Positions 30,839-39,462 of a DNA stretch of 47,170 bases are shown one piece after another. The notes below the pieces were generated by a model, which had not been told where the DNA came from, made no database searches, and was given only the letters and a program-made list of their open reading frames with translations. The stretch lies in NCBI GenBank assembly GCA_945949875.1, contig CAMFGH010000008.1, forward strand, positions 1 through 47,170, written 5' to 3'. Numbering within the stretch: the stretch's first letter is position 1; every line of letters begins with the position of its first letter. Source of the stretch: an uncultured bacterium. GTDB taxonomy: Bacteria > Bacillota > Clostridia > Lachnospirales > Lachnospiraceae. The translations under genes and the position numbers were made by a program.

Positions 30839-33800
30839 TGCCAAAGAATCCAAATGTAAAGAAAGTATTAGTCATTGGCTCCGGTCCTATCGTTATCGGC
30901 CAGGCTGCAGAGTTTGACTACGCAGGCACACAGGCCTGTCGTTCCCTGAAAGAGGAAGGTATGGAGGTGGTTCTGGTCAATTCCAATCCGGCCACCATTA
31001 TGACAGATAAAGATATTGCAGATAAGGTATATATCGAACCTTTAACAGCAGAAGTGTTGGAAAAGATCATTGAAAAAGAAAAACCGGATTCCGTTCTGCC
31101 AACCCTTGGTGGTCAGGCTGGTCTGAATCTGGGTATGGAACTGGATGAATCAGGCTTTTTGGCAGCCCACCATGTAAAGCTTCTTGGTACCACTGCTAAA
31201 ACCATCAAAAAAGCAGAAGACCGTCTGGAATTTAAAGAGACCATGGAAAAAATCGGAGAGCCCTGTGCTCCTTCCCTGGTGGTGGAAAACGTACCGGATG
31301 GTGTGGAATTTGCCAATAAAATCGGGTATCCGGTGGTACTTAGACCTGCTTATACCCTGGGTGGTTCCGGCGGCGGTATTGCCCATAATCAGGTGCAGCT
31401 GGAAGAGATTCTGGAAAATGGTCTGAGACTTTCCCGTGTGGGCCAGGTTCTGGTAGAACGCTGCATTGCCGGCTGGAAAGAGATCGAATATGAGGTAATG
31501 AGAGACAGCGCAGGGAACTGTATCACGGTCTGCAACATGGAAAACATTGATCCGGTAGGCGTGCATACCGGTGACTCTATCGTGGTGGCTCCTTCCCAGA
31601 CCTTATCCGACAAAGAATATCAGATGCTTCGTAGTGCAGCACTGAATATCATCAATGAACTGGAAATCACCGGTGGATGTAATGTGCAGTTTGCCCTTCA
31701 TCCTACCAGTTTTGAATATTGTGTCATCGAGGTAAATCCCCGTGTCAGTCGTTCTTCCGCTCTGGCTTCCAAGGCTACCGGTTACCCCATTGCCAAGGTA
31801 GCAGCCAAGATCGCGCTGGGATATACCCTGGATGAAATCAAAAATGCCATTACCGGCAAGACTTACGCCAGCTTTGAACCGACGCTGGATTACTGCGTTG
31901 TAAAGATACCGCGTCTGCCATTTGATAAATTTATTACAGCAAAACGTACCTTGACCACGCAGATGAAGGCAACCGGTGAGGTCATGAGTATCTGTAATAA
32001 CTTTGAAGGTGCTTTGATGAAAGCCCTTCGCAGTCTGGAGCAGCATGTGGATTGTCTGCGCAGTTATGACTTTTCCAAGCTGAGTGCAGAAGAGCTGGTA
32101 GAGCGAATGAAAATCGTGGATGACCAGCGGATCTTTATCATTGCAGAGGCCATTCGGAAAGGGGTAGATTACGATACCATCCATGAAATCACCATGGTGG
32201 ATCACTGGTTTATCGACAAAATCGCGATTTTAACCGAGATGGAAGCCCGGCTGGAACAGGAAGGAAAAGCTCTCTGTGTCGATACGTTGACCGAAGCAAA
32301 GAGACTGGAATTTTCGGATGCAGTCATTGCCAGACTGACCGGTCTTGGCGAAGAAGATGTGAAGAAGATGCGTTATGAAAATGGCATCACAGCATCCTTT
32401 AAAATGGTAGATACCTGCGCAGCAGAATTTGCAGCTTCCACGCCATATTATTATTCTGTATTCGGCGGAGAAGATGAAGCCAAAGAAACCACCGGAAAGA
32501 AGAAGGTTCTGGTTCTTGGTTCCGGCCCGATCCGTATCGGGCAGGGTGTTGAATTTGACTATTGTTCCGTTCATGCCACCTGGGCCTTTGCGAAAGCCGG
32601 ATATGAAACCATTATTGTAAACAACAATCCGGAGACTGTTTCCACTGACTTTGATATTGCAGACAAACTGTATTTTGAGCCTCTTACTCCGGAGGATGTA
32701 CAGAACATCGTAGATGTGGAAAAACCGGATGGTGCGGTGGTTCAGTTCGGTGGACAGACCGCTATTAAACTCACCGAGTCCCTGATGAAAATGGGGGTAC
32801 CGATTCTGGGTACCAAAGCAGAAGACGTGGATGCAGCAGAAGACAGAGAGCTGTTTGATCAGATTCTGCAGGAGACTGATATTCCAAGGGCAGCAGGAGG
32901 TACTGTCTTTACTGCAGAAGAAGCCAAAGAGGTAGCAAACCGGCTGGGATATCCGGTACTGGTTCGTCCATCCTATGTACTTGGCGGACAGGGCATGCAG
33001 ATTGCCATTTCAGATCAGGAAATCGAAGAATTTATGGCAATCATCAACCGTTATTCTCAGGAACATCCGATTCTGGTGGATAAATATCTGCAGGGTAAGG
33101 AGCTGGAGGTGGATGCGGTATGTGATGGCACAGATATTCTGATTCCGGGTATCATGGAGCATATTGAAAGGACCGGTGTACACTCCGGTGACTCCATTTC
33201 CGTTTATCCGGCATTTACCGTCAGTGAAAAAGTAAAAGAGACCATTGCGGAATACTCCAGAAGACTGGCCAAAGCTCTTCATGTCATCGGACTGATCAAT
33301 ATTCAGTTCATTGCAGTGGGAGATGAAGTATATGTTATTGAAGTAAATCCCCGTTCTTCCAGAACGGTGCCATACATCAGCAAGGTAACCGGTATCCCGA
33401 TCGTGGATCTGGCTACGGAAGTGATCATCGGCAAAAAGATCCGGGATTTAGGATATGAGCCTGGGCTTCAGCCTGCAGCAGACTATGTGGCAATTAAGAT
33501 GCCGGTATTCTCTTTTGAAAAGATTCGTGGTGCGGAAATCAGCCTTGGTCCGGAAATGAAATCCACCGGAGAATGTCTGGGCATTGCACCTACCTTTGAT
33601 GAGGCTCTTTATAAGGCATTTTTGGGTGCTGGGGTTGACCTGCCGAAATATAAACAGATGATCATGACCGTAAAGGATGCAGATAAAGGGGAGGCGATTG
33701 AAATCGGCCGACGCTTTGAGAAACTGGGTTATACCATTTATGCTACCAGAAGTACAGCAGCAGCTTTAAATGAGGCTGGTGTGAAAGCCCGTAAGGTCAA

Positions 33801-34062
33801 TAAGATCCGACAGGAATCTCCTACCGTTATGGACCTTATCCTGGGACATAAGATCGACCTGGTCATTGATACTCCTACCCAGGGACGTGATAAGAGCAGG
33901 GATGGTTTCCTGATCCGCAGAACCTCTATCGAAACAGGAGTGTACTGTATTACTGCAATGGATACCGCAAGAGCCCTCGTGACTTCACTGGAAAACAAAG
34001 AAAAGCAGGGAAATGAAATGACACTGGTAGATATTGCAACCATTGCAAAGAGAGGGAAATAA
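30838..34062 (+). CDS. carB: Carbamoyl phosphate synthase large subunit
   Basis: This 1074-residue subunit makes carbamoyl phosphate from bicarbonate, ammonia and two ATP, feeding both pyrimidine and arginine synthesis. The two homologous halves are clear: KKVLVIGSGPIVIGQAAEFD at the start and KKVLVLGSGPIRIGQGVEFD near residue 557, each followed by an ATP-grasp domain (LRPAYTLGGSGGG and VRPSYVLGGQGMQ). The C-terminal MGS-like allosteric domain (about 940-1070) ends the protein. It is of normal length with no missing motif. No pyr or arg genes adjoin, so the pair is likely regulated on its own. Confidence 0.98.
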   Translation: MPKNPNVKKVLVIGSGPIVIGQAAEFDYAGTQACRSLKEEGMEVVLVNSNPATIMTDKDIADKVYIEPLTAEVLEKIIEKEKPDSVLPTLGGQAGLNLGMELDESGFLAAHHVKLLGTTAKTIKKAEDRLEFKETMEKIGEPCAPSLVVENVPDGVEFANKIGYPVVLRPAYTLGGSGGGIAHNQVQLEEILENGLRLSRVGQVLVERCIAGWKEIEYEVMRDSAGNCITVCNMENIDPVGVHTGDSIVVAPSQTLSDKEYQMLRSAALNIINELEITGGCNVQFALHPTSFEYCVIEVNPRVSRSSALASKATGYPIAKVAAKIALGYTLDEIKNAITGKTYASFEPTLDYCVVKIPRLPFDKFITAKRTLTTQMKATGEVMSICNNFEGALMKALRSLEQHVDCLRSYDFSKLSAEELVERMKIVDDQRIFIIAEAIRKGVDYDTIHEITMVDHWFIDKIAILTEMEARLEQEGKALCVDTLTEAKRLEFSDAVIARLTGLGEEDVKKMRYENGITASFKMVDTCAAEFAASTPYYYSVFGGEDEAKETTGKKKVLVLGSGPIRIGQGVEFDYCSVHATWAFAKAGYETIIVNNNPETVSTDFDIADKLYFEPLTPEDVQNIVDVEKPDGAVVQFGGQTAIKLTESLMKMGVPILGTKAEDVDAAEDRELFDQILQETDIPRAAGGTVFTAEEAKEVANRLGYPVLVRPSYVLGGQGMQIAISDQEIEEFMAIINRYSQEHPILVDKYLQGKELEVDAVCDGTDILIPGIMEHIERTGVHSGDSISVYPAFTVSEKVKETIAEYSRRLAKALHVIGLINIQFIAVGDEVYVIEVNPRSSRTVPYISKVTGIPIVDLATEVIIGKKIRDLGYEPGLQPAADYVAIKMPVFSFEKIRGAEISLGPEMKSTGECLGIAPTFDEALYKAFLGAGVDLPKYKQMIMTVKDADKGEAIEIGRRFEKLGYTIYATRSTAAALNEAGVKARKVNKIRQESPTVMDLILGHKIDLVIDTPTQGRDKSRDGFLIRRTSIETGVYCITAMDTARALVTSLENKEKQGNEMTLVDIATIAKRGK

Positions 34063-34141
34063 ATGCTTCATATTCCGGAAAAACATAGGAAAACTTTGGA
34101 GAAAAGAGCATTATCTTAGAATATTTGTAGGAATTTTCTTC

Positions 34142-34170
34142 TTACAAAAAAAGTTTCAGAGTGCTAAAAT
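34142..34170 (+). promoter_or_regulatory. Promoter of the CarD-like gene
   Basis: TTACAA (34142-34147) and TAAAAT (34165-34170) are separated by 17 bp, 47 bp before the start codon. No operator is apparent. Confidence 0.55.
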
Positions 34171-34216
34171 AATAGATGTAGCGTGAAGTTTTTGTAGTTT
34201 CGAAATGGAGTGTAAC

Positions 34217-34711
34217 ATGTTTAATATTGGAGACATTGTAGTTTCCTCAAATAATGGAATTTGTAAAATCACAAATATTGTAAAGCTGGATATGTTTCAA
34301 GAGATGAACAAGCCTTGTTTTTTGCTGGAACCTGTCACAGGTGAGAATACGAAGGTTTATATTCCGGTAGAGACAGCAGAAAAACGTGTCAGAAAAGTAC
34401 TGAATAAGGAAGAGGCAATGGATGTGATCGCCAGAGCTTCCGACATCGAAGAGATGGTCATTGATGATGAGAAGGATCGGGAGCATCGGTATAAAGAGGC
34501 AATCCAGAGCAGTGATCCCGAACAGCTTATCCGGGTGATCAAGAATATGTATCACCGCAGGAAACAGAGAACGATCCAGGGAAAAAAGACAACTGCTGTG
34601 GATGAACGCTACTTTAAAATAGCGGTGCATAATCTTCATTCCGAGCTTGCTTTTGCACTGGGATGTAAAGAGGATGAGATCCAGGATATGATCCAGAAGC
34701 AGGCAAAATAA
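34217..34711 (+). CDS. CarD/CdnL-family RNA-polymerase-binding regulator
   Basis: A 164-residue protein. The N-terminal Tudor-like domain (MFNIGDIVVSSNNGICKITN, then YIPVETAEKRVRKVL) matches the RNA-polymerase beta-subunit-binding part of CarD/CdnL and Mfd. The helical C-terminal part (about 70-164) contacts promoter DNA in relatives. Such factors stabilise open promoter complexes, often at rRNA genes. The ATG at 34217 is chosen because GGAG precedes it; an ATG 12 nt earlier is less likely. It leads a short same-strand run with queH and niaR. Confidence 0.88.
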   Translation: MFNIGDIVVSSNNGICKITNIVKLDMFQEMNKPCFLLEPVTGENTKVYIPVETAEKRVRKVLNKEEAMDVIARASDIEEMVIDDEKDREHRYKEAIQSSDPEQLIRVIKNMYHRRKQRTIQGKKTTAVDERYFKIAVHNLHSELAFALGCKEDEIQDMIQKQAK

Positions 34712-34733
34712 CGCAGAAGGGCTGATATTTTGC

Positions 34734-35468
34734 ATGGAAGGTACAGTAAATTATCAAAAAGAACTGGATAAGATCATAGAGAAGATATGTGACAGTGATC
34801 AGGGTGGGAACGGAAAGAAAAAAGTTCCCACTCTTCTTCTTCATAGCTGCTGTGCACCATGCAGCAGTTATTGTATGGAATATCTCCGGCAGTTTTTTGA
34901 TCTTACGGTTTTTTATTACAATCCGAATATTACCCAGCAGAGTGAATACCGGTTGAGGGCTGAAGAAGAGAAAAGGCTGATCCGGGCCTTTAATGAGCTG
35001 CCCACGGAAGATGGCAGAACCATAAAAATCATGGAGGGCGACTATGAGCCGGAACACTTTCTGGAGATGACAAAAGGTCTGGAACAATGTCCGGAGGGCG
35101 GGGAAAGGTGTTTCCGCTGTTATGAACTCCGGCTTCGAAAGACAGCAGAGAAGGCCAAAGAGCTGGGCTTTGATTTCTTTACGACAACGCTTACCATCAG
35201 TCCGCTGAAAAATGCAGCAAAGCTGAATGAGATCGGTATGCAGCTTGCGAAAGAGCTTGATGTTAACTGGCTGGTTTCTGATTTTAAGAAGAAAAACGGA
35301 TACAAGCGGTCCATTGAACTGTCACAACAGTATCATCTGTATCGGCAGAATTATTGTGGATGTGGCTTTTCCAAAGCAGAGAGCATGAAGCGGGAAATTC
35401 AAAAAGCCGGTAAACAATCAGACAGGGAGAATAAAAATTCAGGAGAAAACAGACAGGGAGAAGTTTAG
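34734..35468 (+). CDS. queH: Epoxyqueuosine reductase QueH
   Basis: A 244-residue member of the QueH (DUF208) family, which carries out the last step of queuosine tRNA modification by reducing epoxyqueuosine. The iron-sulfur and iron ligands are visible: LHSCCAPCSSY near residue 37, ERCFRCYELR near residue 124 and QNYCGCGFS near residue 205. The core ends near residue 215. The tail GKQSDRENKNSGENRQGEV is encoded by a duplicated sequence (CAGACAGGGAGAA at 35419 and 35450) and looks like a recent extension. The stop is 5 bp before niaR. Confidence 0.94.
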   Translation: MEGTVNYQKELDKIIEKICDSDQGGNGKKKVPTLLLHSCCAPCSSYCMEYLRQFFDLTVFYYNPNITQQSEYRLRAEEEKRLIRAFNELPTEDGRTIKIMEGDYEPEHFLEMTKGLEQCPEGGERCFRCYELRLRKTAEKAKELGFDFFTTTLTISPLKNAAKLNEIGMQLAKELDVNWLVSDFKKKNGYKRSIELSQQYHLYRQNYCGCGFSKAESMKREIQKAGKQSDRENKNSGENRQGEV

Positions 35469-35473
35469 AAAAC

Positions 35474-36007
35474 ATGAAAACAAATCCAGATGGAGAGGCA
35501 AGAAGAGAGCAGCTTTTACAGATTTTATATCATGCTTCCCAGCCGGTGTCTGGAACAGAGCTTTCCGGAAAGCTGGGAGTCAGCAGGCAGGTAATTGTGC
35601 AGGATATTGCGCTTCTTCGAGCCATTGATAAAAATATTCTTTCCACCAATAAGGGATATATTTTATATCATCAGGAAAAGAGCAGTAAAGTCCGTCGTAC
35701 GGTGAAAGTTTTTCATACAGATGACCAGATTACCGACGAACTTTATACCATCGTAGACGAAGGCGGCAGAGTGCTGGATGTCTTTGTGGAACATGAGATT
35801 TATGGACAGATCATGGTGGATCTGATCATCAATAATCGGGCAGATGTGAATGCTTTTATGGAAAAGGTGAAAAAGAATCATACCAAATCCTTAAATGAAC
35901 TCACAAATGGGGTACATTTTCATACCCTGGAAGCAGATAGCGAGCAGATATTGGATCGGATTGAAATCGCTCTGGACCAAAAAGGGTATCTCAGGAGAGA
36001 TTCATAA
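35474..36007 (+). CDS. niaR: Niacin-responsive repressor NiaR
   Basis: A 177-residue protein with an N-terminal winged HTH of the HTH_11 type (REQLLQILYHASQPVSGTEL, GKLGVSRQVIVQDIALLR) and a C-terminal 3H domain named for conserved histidines, here in KVFHTDDQ, FVEHEIYG and VHFHTLEA. NiaR represses NAD synthesis or niacin uptake genes when nicotinic acid is bound, probably with a metal at the histidines. The length and motifs are normal. The next gene is a membrane permease, a likely regulatory target. Confidence 0.93.
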   Translation: MKTNPDGEARREQLLQILYHASQPVSGTELSGKLGVSRQVIVQDIALLRAIDKNILSTNKGYILYHQEKSSKVRRTVKVFHTDDQITDELYTIVDEGGRVLDVFVEHEIYGQIMVDLIINNRADVNAFMEKVKKNHTKSLNELTNGVHFHTLEADSEQILDRIEIALDQKGYLRRDS

Positions 36008-36077
36008 AAAATGCTTCACAAAAAACTTGTGGTCGAGTAAAAAGTGTGCTATCTTGTATGACGGTAACAAAAGACAG

Positions 36078-36118
36078 CAATAGAAAATATGACAATAGTT
36101 TTCTATTGTTTTCTTTTT
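36078..36118 (+). terminator. Terminator after niaR
   Basis: A perfect 10-bp stem CAATAGAAAA/TTTTCTATTG with an 11-nt loop is followed by TTTTCTTTTT. It separates niaR from the permease gene, which then needs its own promoter. Confidence 0.85.
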
Positions 36119-36172
36119 ACACTTCACTGACAAGACAGTTGTAAACAGAACGACTTTACAGTCGGGTGTGAA
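36119..36172 (+). promoter_or_regulatory. Possible NiaR operator region before the permease gene
   Basis: TGACAAGACAGTTGT lies at 36127-36141, and CTTCAC / GTGAAG form inverted flanks around 36122-36172. NiaR sites contain TGACA and TGT half-sites, so this is a candidate, but the match is loose and no clear -35/-10 pair is visible. Confidence 0.3.
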
Positions 36173-36244
36173 GGATAAGAAATCAAAAAAGGAGAAATGC
36201 AAAAAGGATATGAAAAATATCCGAAACCTTTGCAGGAAGAAAAC

Positions 36245-37312
36245 ATGGAAAAAGTAAAATCAATTTTAAAGGAAATTTTTATTGACGGATTAAGCGGGAT
36301 GGCAACCGGTCTTTTTGCTACATTAATTATCGGAACCATTATTCAACAGGTGGGGAATCTAATCCCGGGTATGGTTGGACAGTATTTATACCTGATCGGT
36401 AAAGTGGCAGGAGTAGTCACTGGTGCAGGCATTGGTATTGGTGTTGCACAGCGTCTCAAATCCAGTCCCTTAGTTGTGGTATCCGCAGCAACCGCCGGCA
36501 TGGTAGGAGCCTTTGCCAGCAAGATCATCGCCGGATCCGTTCTGGTTGATGGAACTATGGTATTTGCCGGTGTAGGCGAACCTCTGGGGGCTTTTCTGGC
36601 AGCAATTACCTGTGTGTACATAGGCCGGCTGGTTTCCGGAAAAACAAAAGTGGATATACTGGTAACACCCTTTGTATGTATTGTATCCGGTTCTGCCATC
36701 GGACTGATCTTTGGACCTGGCATATCCAGCTTTATGACCTGGCTTGGAGCGATTATCAACTGGGGAACAGAACAGGCACCATTTTTGATGGGTATTGTGG
36801 TTTCCGTCCTGATGGGTATTATCCTTACCCTGCCCATCAGCTCCGCAGCGCTTGGCATTATTCTGGGACTGAACGGAATCGCAGCAGGAGCAGCTACCAT
36901 CGGATGCTGTGCCAATATGGTGGGCTTTGCAGTGGCTTCTTATAGAGAAAATAAAGTAAATGGTCTGTTAGCCCAGGGGCTTGGCACCAGCATGCTGCAG
37001 ATTGGTAATATTGTGAAAAAACCGATCATCTGGCTTCCGGCGATTATCACATCAGCTATTTTGGGACCGGTTTCTACCTGTCTTCTTCATATGACCAATA
37101 ATGCAACCGGTTCCGGTATGGGAACAGCAGGCCTGGTGGGCCAGATCAATGCATATCAGACCATGGTAAGTGAAGGGCTTTCTTCCGCAGTTGTACTGGC
37201 TGAGATCATTGTGATGCATGCGATCCTGCCGGCCATTCTGGCCTTTGTGATCTCGGAAATCATGAGAAAAAAAGGTTTGATCTCAGACGGAGATATGAAG
37301 CTGGATGTATAG
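36245..37312 (+). CDS. PTS_EIIC_2-type membrane permease (orphan EIIC)
   Basis: A 355-residue protein with about ten hydrophobic helices, starting FIDGLSGMATGLFATLIIGT, with conserved glycine-rich loops such as GAGIGIGVAQRLKSSPLVVV and MTNNATGSGMGTAGLVGQ. It matches the Pfam PTS_EIIC_2 group, which has EIIC-like membrane parts but no linked EIIA or EIIB. No phosphotransfer component is adjacent. Its place after niaR suggests it may import nicotinic acid or a related vitamin rather than a sugar; this is inference. The ATG at 36245 (AGGAAG upstream) fits family starts; the ATG at 36197, with GGAG only 2 nt away, is an alternative. Confidence 0.85.
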   Translation: MEKVKSILKEIFIDGLSGMATGLFATLIIGTIIQQVGNLIPGMVGQYLYLIGKVAGVVTGAGIGIGVAQRLKSSPLVVVSAATAGMVGAFASKIIAGSVLVDGTMVFAGVGEPLGAFLAAITCVYIGRLVSGKTKVDILVTPFVCIVSGSAIGLIFGPGISSFMTWLGAIINWGTEQAPFLMGIVVSVLMGIILTLPISSAALGIILGLNGIAAGAATIGCCANMVGFAVASYRENKVNGLLAQGLGTSMLQIGNIVKKPIIWLPAIITSAILGPVSTCLLHMTNNATGSGMGTAGLVGQINAYQTMVSEGLSSAVVLAEIIVMHAILPAILAFVISEIMRKKGLISDGDMKLDV

Positions 37313-37364
37313 AAGCGCAGCAATGAGGAATGGATAAAACACGGATAAAGCGGTGTCAATGGAT

Positions 37365-37426
37365 TTGCCAAAAATGTATTTTCGTTTTACAATGGTTTTG
37401 TCTATCGTTACTTTCCATATGGAAAG
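37365..37426 (+). promoter_or_regulatory. Promoter and palindrome before the SseB-like gene
   Basis: TTGCCA (37365-37370) and TACAAT (37388-37393) are 17 bp apart. A perfect 16-bp palindrome CTTTCCATATGGAAAG (37411-37426) follows about 10 bp beyond the expected transcription start, a typical repressor position. Confidence 0.5.
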
Positions 37427-37495
37427 ACGAGAGATTGGAACAAAAGATAGAATAAATGATCAGAAATATGATAGAGACAGAAAGGCGAAAAATAT

Positions 37496-38452
37496 ATGGC
37501 AGAACAGATGAAACAACCGGTTCTTCATAATGAAGAATTAGAGGCGCTGATTAAAGTGTTTCGTGATGCGCAGACCAAAGAGAATATGATGAAGATCCTG
37601 CAGCTTCTGGACAAGACCCTGATCATGCAGCCGGCACTTTTGCCACCGAATGTAGATAAGGCAACGGTAGAAAAACTGGCAAAAGCCGGTACTGTGAAAA
37701 TGGATGGAAAGGTGCGTCCCCAGCCGGTAGTATTTAAAAACAGTAACGGAGAAAGTTTTTTCCCGGTCTTTACTTCCAAAGAGCAGATTCCTGCAGGACA
37801 GAAATATCCGGCCATGTTGTTCGTTCCATTTAAGGAATGCGCCAAACTGGCATCCAGACCGGAAGCCAAATTAAATGGAATCGTAGTGAATCCTTTTACC
37901 GATAATCTGATTTTACATCAGGCTGCATTTCAAGGGACTTCTCCGGTTATGGCAGCAGTGCAGAAGGTGGAAGAATTATCCCCGAAACAAAAACAGGCGA
38001 TTCTCAGAAACAGAATTGCAGGAGTAGAGATTCCAAAGAGATTCTTCCGGGAAAAAGGAGCGTTTCTGGATTTTGTGGGAGAAGACAGAGAAGAGAGAAT
38101 CTGCACGATCTTCCGTGACTTTTATGAAGAGGATAAAACAATTCAGGAAGCTTTCCCGTATGAAACAGGTGACTTTGAAGTAATGTCTTTAAATATCAGT
38201 GATACCATCCGTCTCTTAAGAATCGGACTTCCGGAAAAGAACTGCCTGATCGGAAGTATCACCAGTGTGTTGATGTTCTTAAATCCCGTGACCGGACAGG
38301 CAGTCTGCTACGCCATCAAAAAAGGCGAAAAGGGAAAAGGAAATACTTTTGGTGAAATCGATGCGGATGGAAAGTACCTGGATAAAGGAGAAGCTCCGGG
38401 AGAAGGAGAAGAGCTTTATACCTTGATGGGACAGCTTCCCTGGGAAAATTAA
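37496..38452 (+). CDS. SseB-family protein
   Basis: A 318-residue soluble protein with an SseB N-terminal-type domain in the first half (ELEALIKVFRDAQTKENMMK, FFPVFTSKEQIPAG, LNGIVVNPFTDNLIL). The C-terminal half (about 160-318) is less familiar and contains FPYETGDFEVMSLNISDTIR. SseB in enterobacteria is a type III translocon component or enhanced serine-sensitivity protein, but the domain is widespread in Firmicutes without secretion genes. The role here is unknown. It is a single-gene unit with its own promoter. Confidence 0.82.
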   Translation: MAEQMKQPVLHNEELEALIKVFRDAQTKENMMKILQLLDKTLIMQPALLPPNVDKATVEKLAKAGTVKMDGKVRPQPVVFKNSNGESFFPVFTSKEQIPAGQKYPAMLFVPFKECAKLASRPEAKLNGIVVNPFTDNLILHQAAFQGTSPVMAAVQKVEELSPKQKQAILRNRIAGVEIPKRFFREKGAFLDFVGEDREERICTIFRDFYEEDKTIQEAFPYETGDFEVMSLNISDTIRLLRIGLPEKNCLIGSITSVLMFLNPVTGQAVCYAIKKGEKGKGNTFGEIDADGKYLDKGEAPGEGEELYTLMGQLPWEN

Positions 38453-38536
38453 CTGCGAAAAATGGTAATTTCTGTATAGAAAGCGTAAAATACGGGAAAA
38501 ACTGTAGAAAAATGAAAAAGTATGGCAGAATAAAAC

Positions 38537-38565
38537 TTGCATAAAATCGTCCCCAATCTTATACT
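38537..38565 (+). promoter_or_regulatory. Promoter of the HPr-like gene
   Basis: TTGCAT (38537-38542) and TATACT (38560-38565) are 17 bp apart, about 66 bp before the start codon. Confidence 0.72.
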
Positions 38566-38631
38566 ATAGTTAACAGTTCTTCATGATAAAAAGACTATGA
38601 ACAATAAGAATACATATTGGGGGTAGAAAAG

Positions 38632-38868
38632 ATGACAACTGTAAAAGTAAAATTGGATAGTATTGAAAAGATCAAAGAATTCAACAGAATTGTATGCAAG
38701 TTTGAATGTGATTTCGACCTGGAGCAGGGAAGATATTACATTGATGCAAAATCCATGCTTGGTATCCTGAGTCTGGATCTGAGTGCTGTACTTCAGCTTC
38801 ACTTTACGACTTCTGAGGATGAAGCAGCATCCATTTTAGATGCTATTAAAGATTTTATTGAAGAATAA
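38632..38868 (+). CDS. HPr-like protein lacking the phosphorylatable His
   Basis: A 78-residue HPr-fold protein. The segment GRYYIDAKSMLGILSLDLSA aligns with the regulatory-serine region of HPr (KSIMGVMSLG), keeping a Ser at the Ser46 position, and the C-terminal helix EDEAASILDAIKDFIEE also fits. The active-site loop GIHARPA is replaced by sequence without His near residue 15, so it cannot accept phosphate from EI there. It may be a regulatory decoy, possibly phosphorylated by HPr kinase; this is inference. The ATG at 38632 follows GGGGGT; a strong promoter lies upstream. Confidence 0.82.
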   Translation: MTTVKVKLDSIEKIKEFNRIVCKFECDFDLEQGRYYIDAKSMLGILSLDLSAVLQLHFTTSEDEAASILDAIKDFIEE

Positions 38869-38889
38869 AACATATCATAGTATAATCCA

Positions 38890-38919
38890 AACTGCCGGTA
38901 GGTGTTCCTGCCGGCAGTT
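38890..38919 (+). terminator. Hairpin after the HPr-like gene
   Basis: A 13-bp stem (AACTGCCGG-TAGG paired with its complement, one wobble) closes on a TGTT loop. Only a short T-run follows, so termination may be partial, with read-through into the small genes downstream. Confidence 0.65.
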
Positions 38920-38953
38920 TATCCATGTAAATCATGTGAATAAGGAGACAGGT

Positions 38954-39136
38954 ATGGCAGGAGGAACCAGCTGCGACAGCTGCAATAATTACATATATGA
39001 TGAAGATTATGACTGCTATGAGTGTGACGTGGATCTGGATGAAGACGAAATGGCCAGATTTCTGACCTGTACTCATTTCGACTGTCCGTATTACCAGTCC
39101 GATAATGAATATGAAGTGGTAAAACATCAGATGTAA
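38954..39136 (+). CDS. Cysteine-rich 60-residue protein (DUF6472-like)
   Basis: A small soluble protein with cysteines spaced in pairs: TSCDSCNNYIYDEDYDCYEC near the N-terminus and LTCTHFDCPYYQ later, six in all. The pattern suggests a metal site, probably zinc or iron-sulfur, in an otherwise acidic chain. The start is the ATG after GGAGACAGG. It matches the clostridial DUF6472 type as I recall it; the function is unknown. It forms a short same-strand series with the HPr-like and 68-residue genes. Confidence 0.75.
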   Translation: MAGGTSCDSCNNYIYDEDYDCYECDVDLDEDEMARFLTCTHFDCPYYQSDNEYEVVKHQM

Positions 39137-39162
39137 TAAGCAAAAATACACAGGAGAAACAT

Positions 39163-39369
39163 ATGGAAAAGACCTTTAAAGAAGCTTATCTTGCGGGAGA
39201 AATTCCTTTTGAAGAGATCGATGAATACAGCTATCAGTGGGGACTTCATGATGAAGACCCAAGAACATTATGCCAGTTCCTTGGGCTGAACGCTGAAGAA
39301 GAGGATGCGTGGGTAAGTGAAGGAGAGGAAGCATTGATTGCTTTACTGGAAAAAGCGCGGGAATCCTGA
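39163..39369 (+). CDS. Small acidic 68-residue protein
   Basis: An acidic, probably helical protein (KEAYLAGEIPFEEIDEYSYQ, WGLHDEDPRTLCQFLGLNAE). AGGAG precedes the ATG by 7 nt, and it follows the Cys-rich gene by 26 bp, so the two are likely co-transcribed. No membrane segment or known motif is visible. The family is unknown to me. Confidence 0.62.
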   Translation: MEKTFKEAYLAGEIPFEEIDEYSYQWGLHDEDPRTLCQFLGLNAEEEDAWVSEGEEALIALLEKARES

Positions 39370-39462
39370 CAGGAGTGACCGGGCTTTTCTTTCTGTTATT
39401 AAAAATTCCTTGTCGGGAATACCATTTCGAAAAGGGGCTTAAAAATAAAGCTGGGAATAGAT

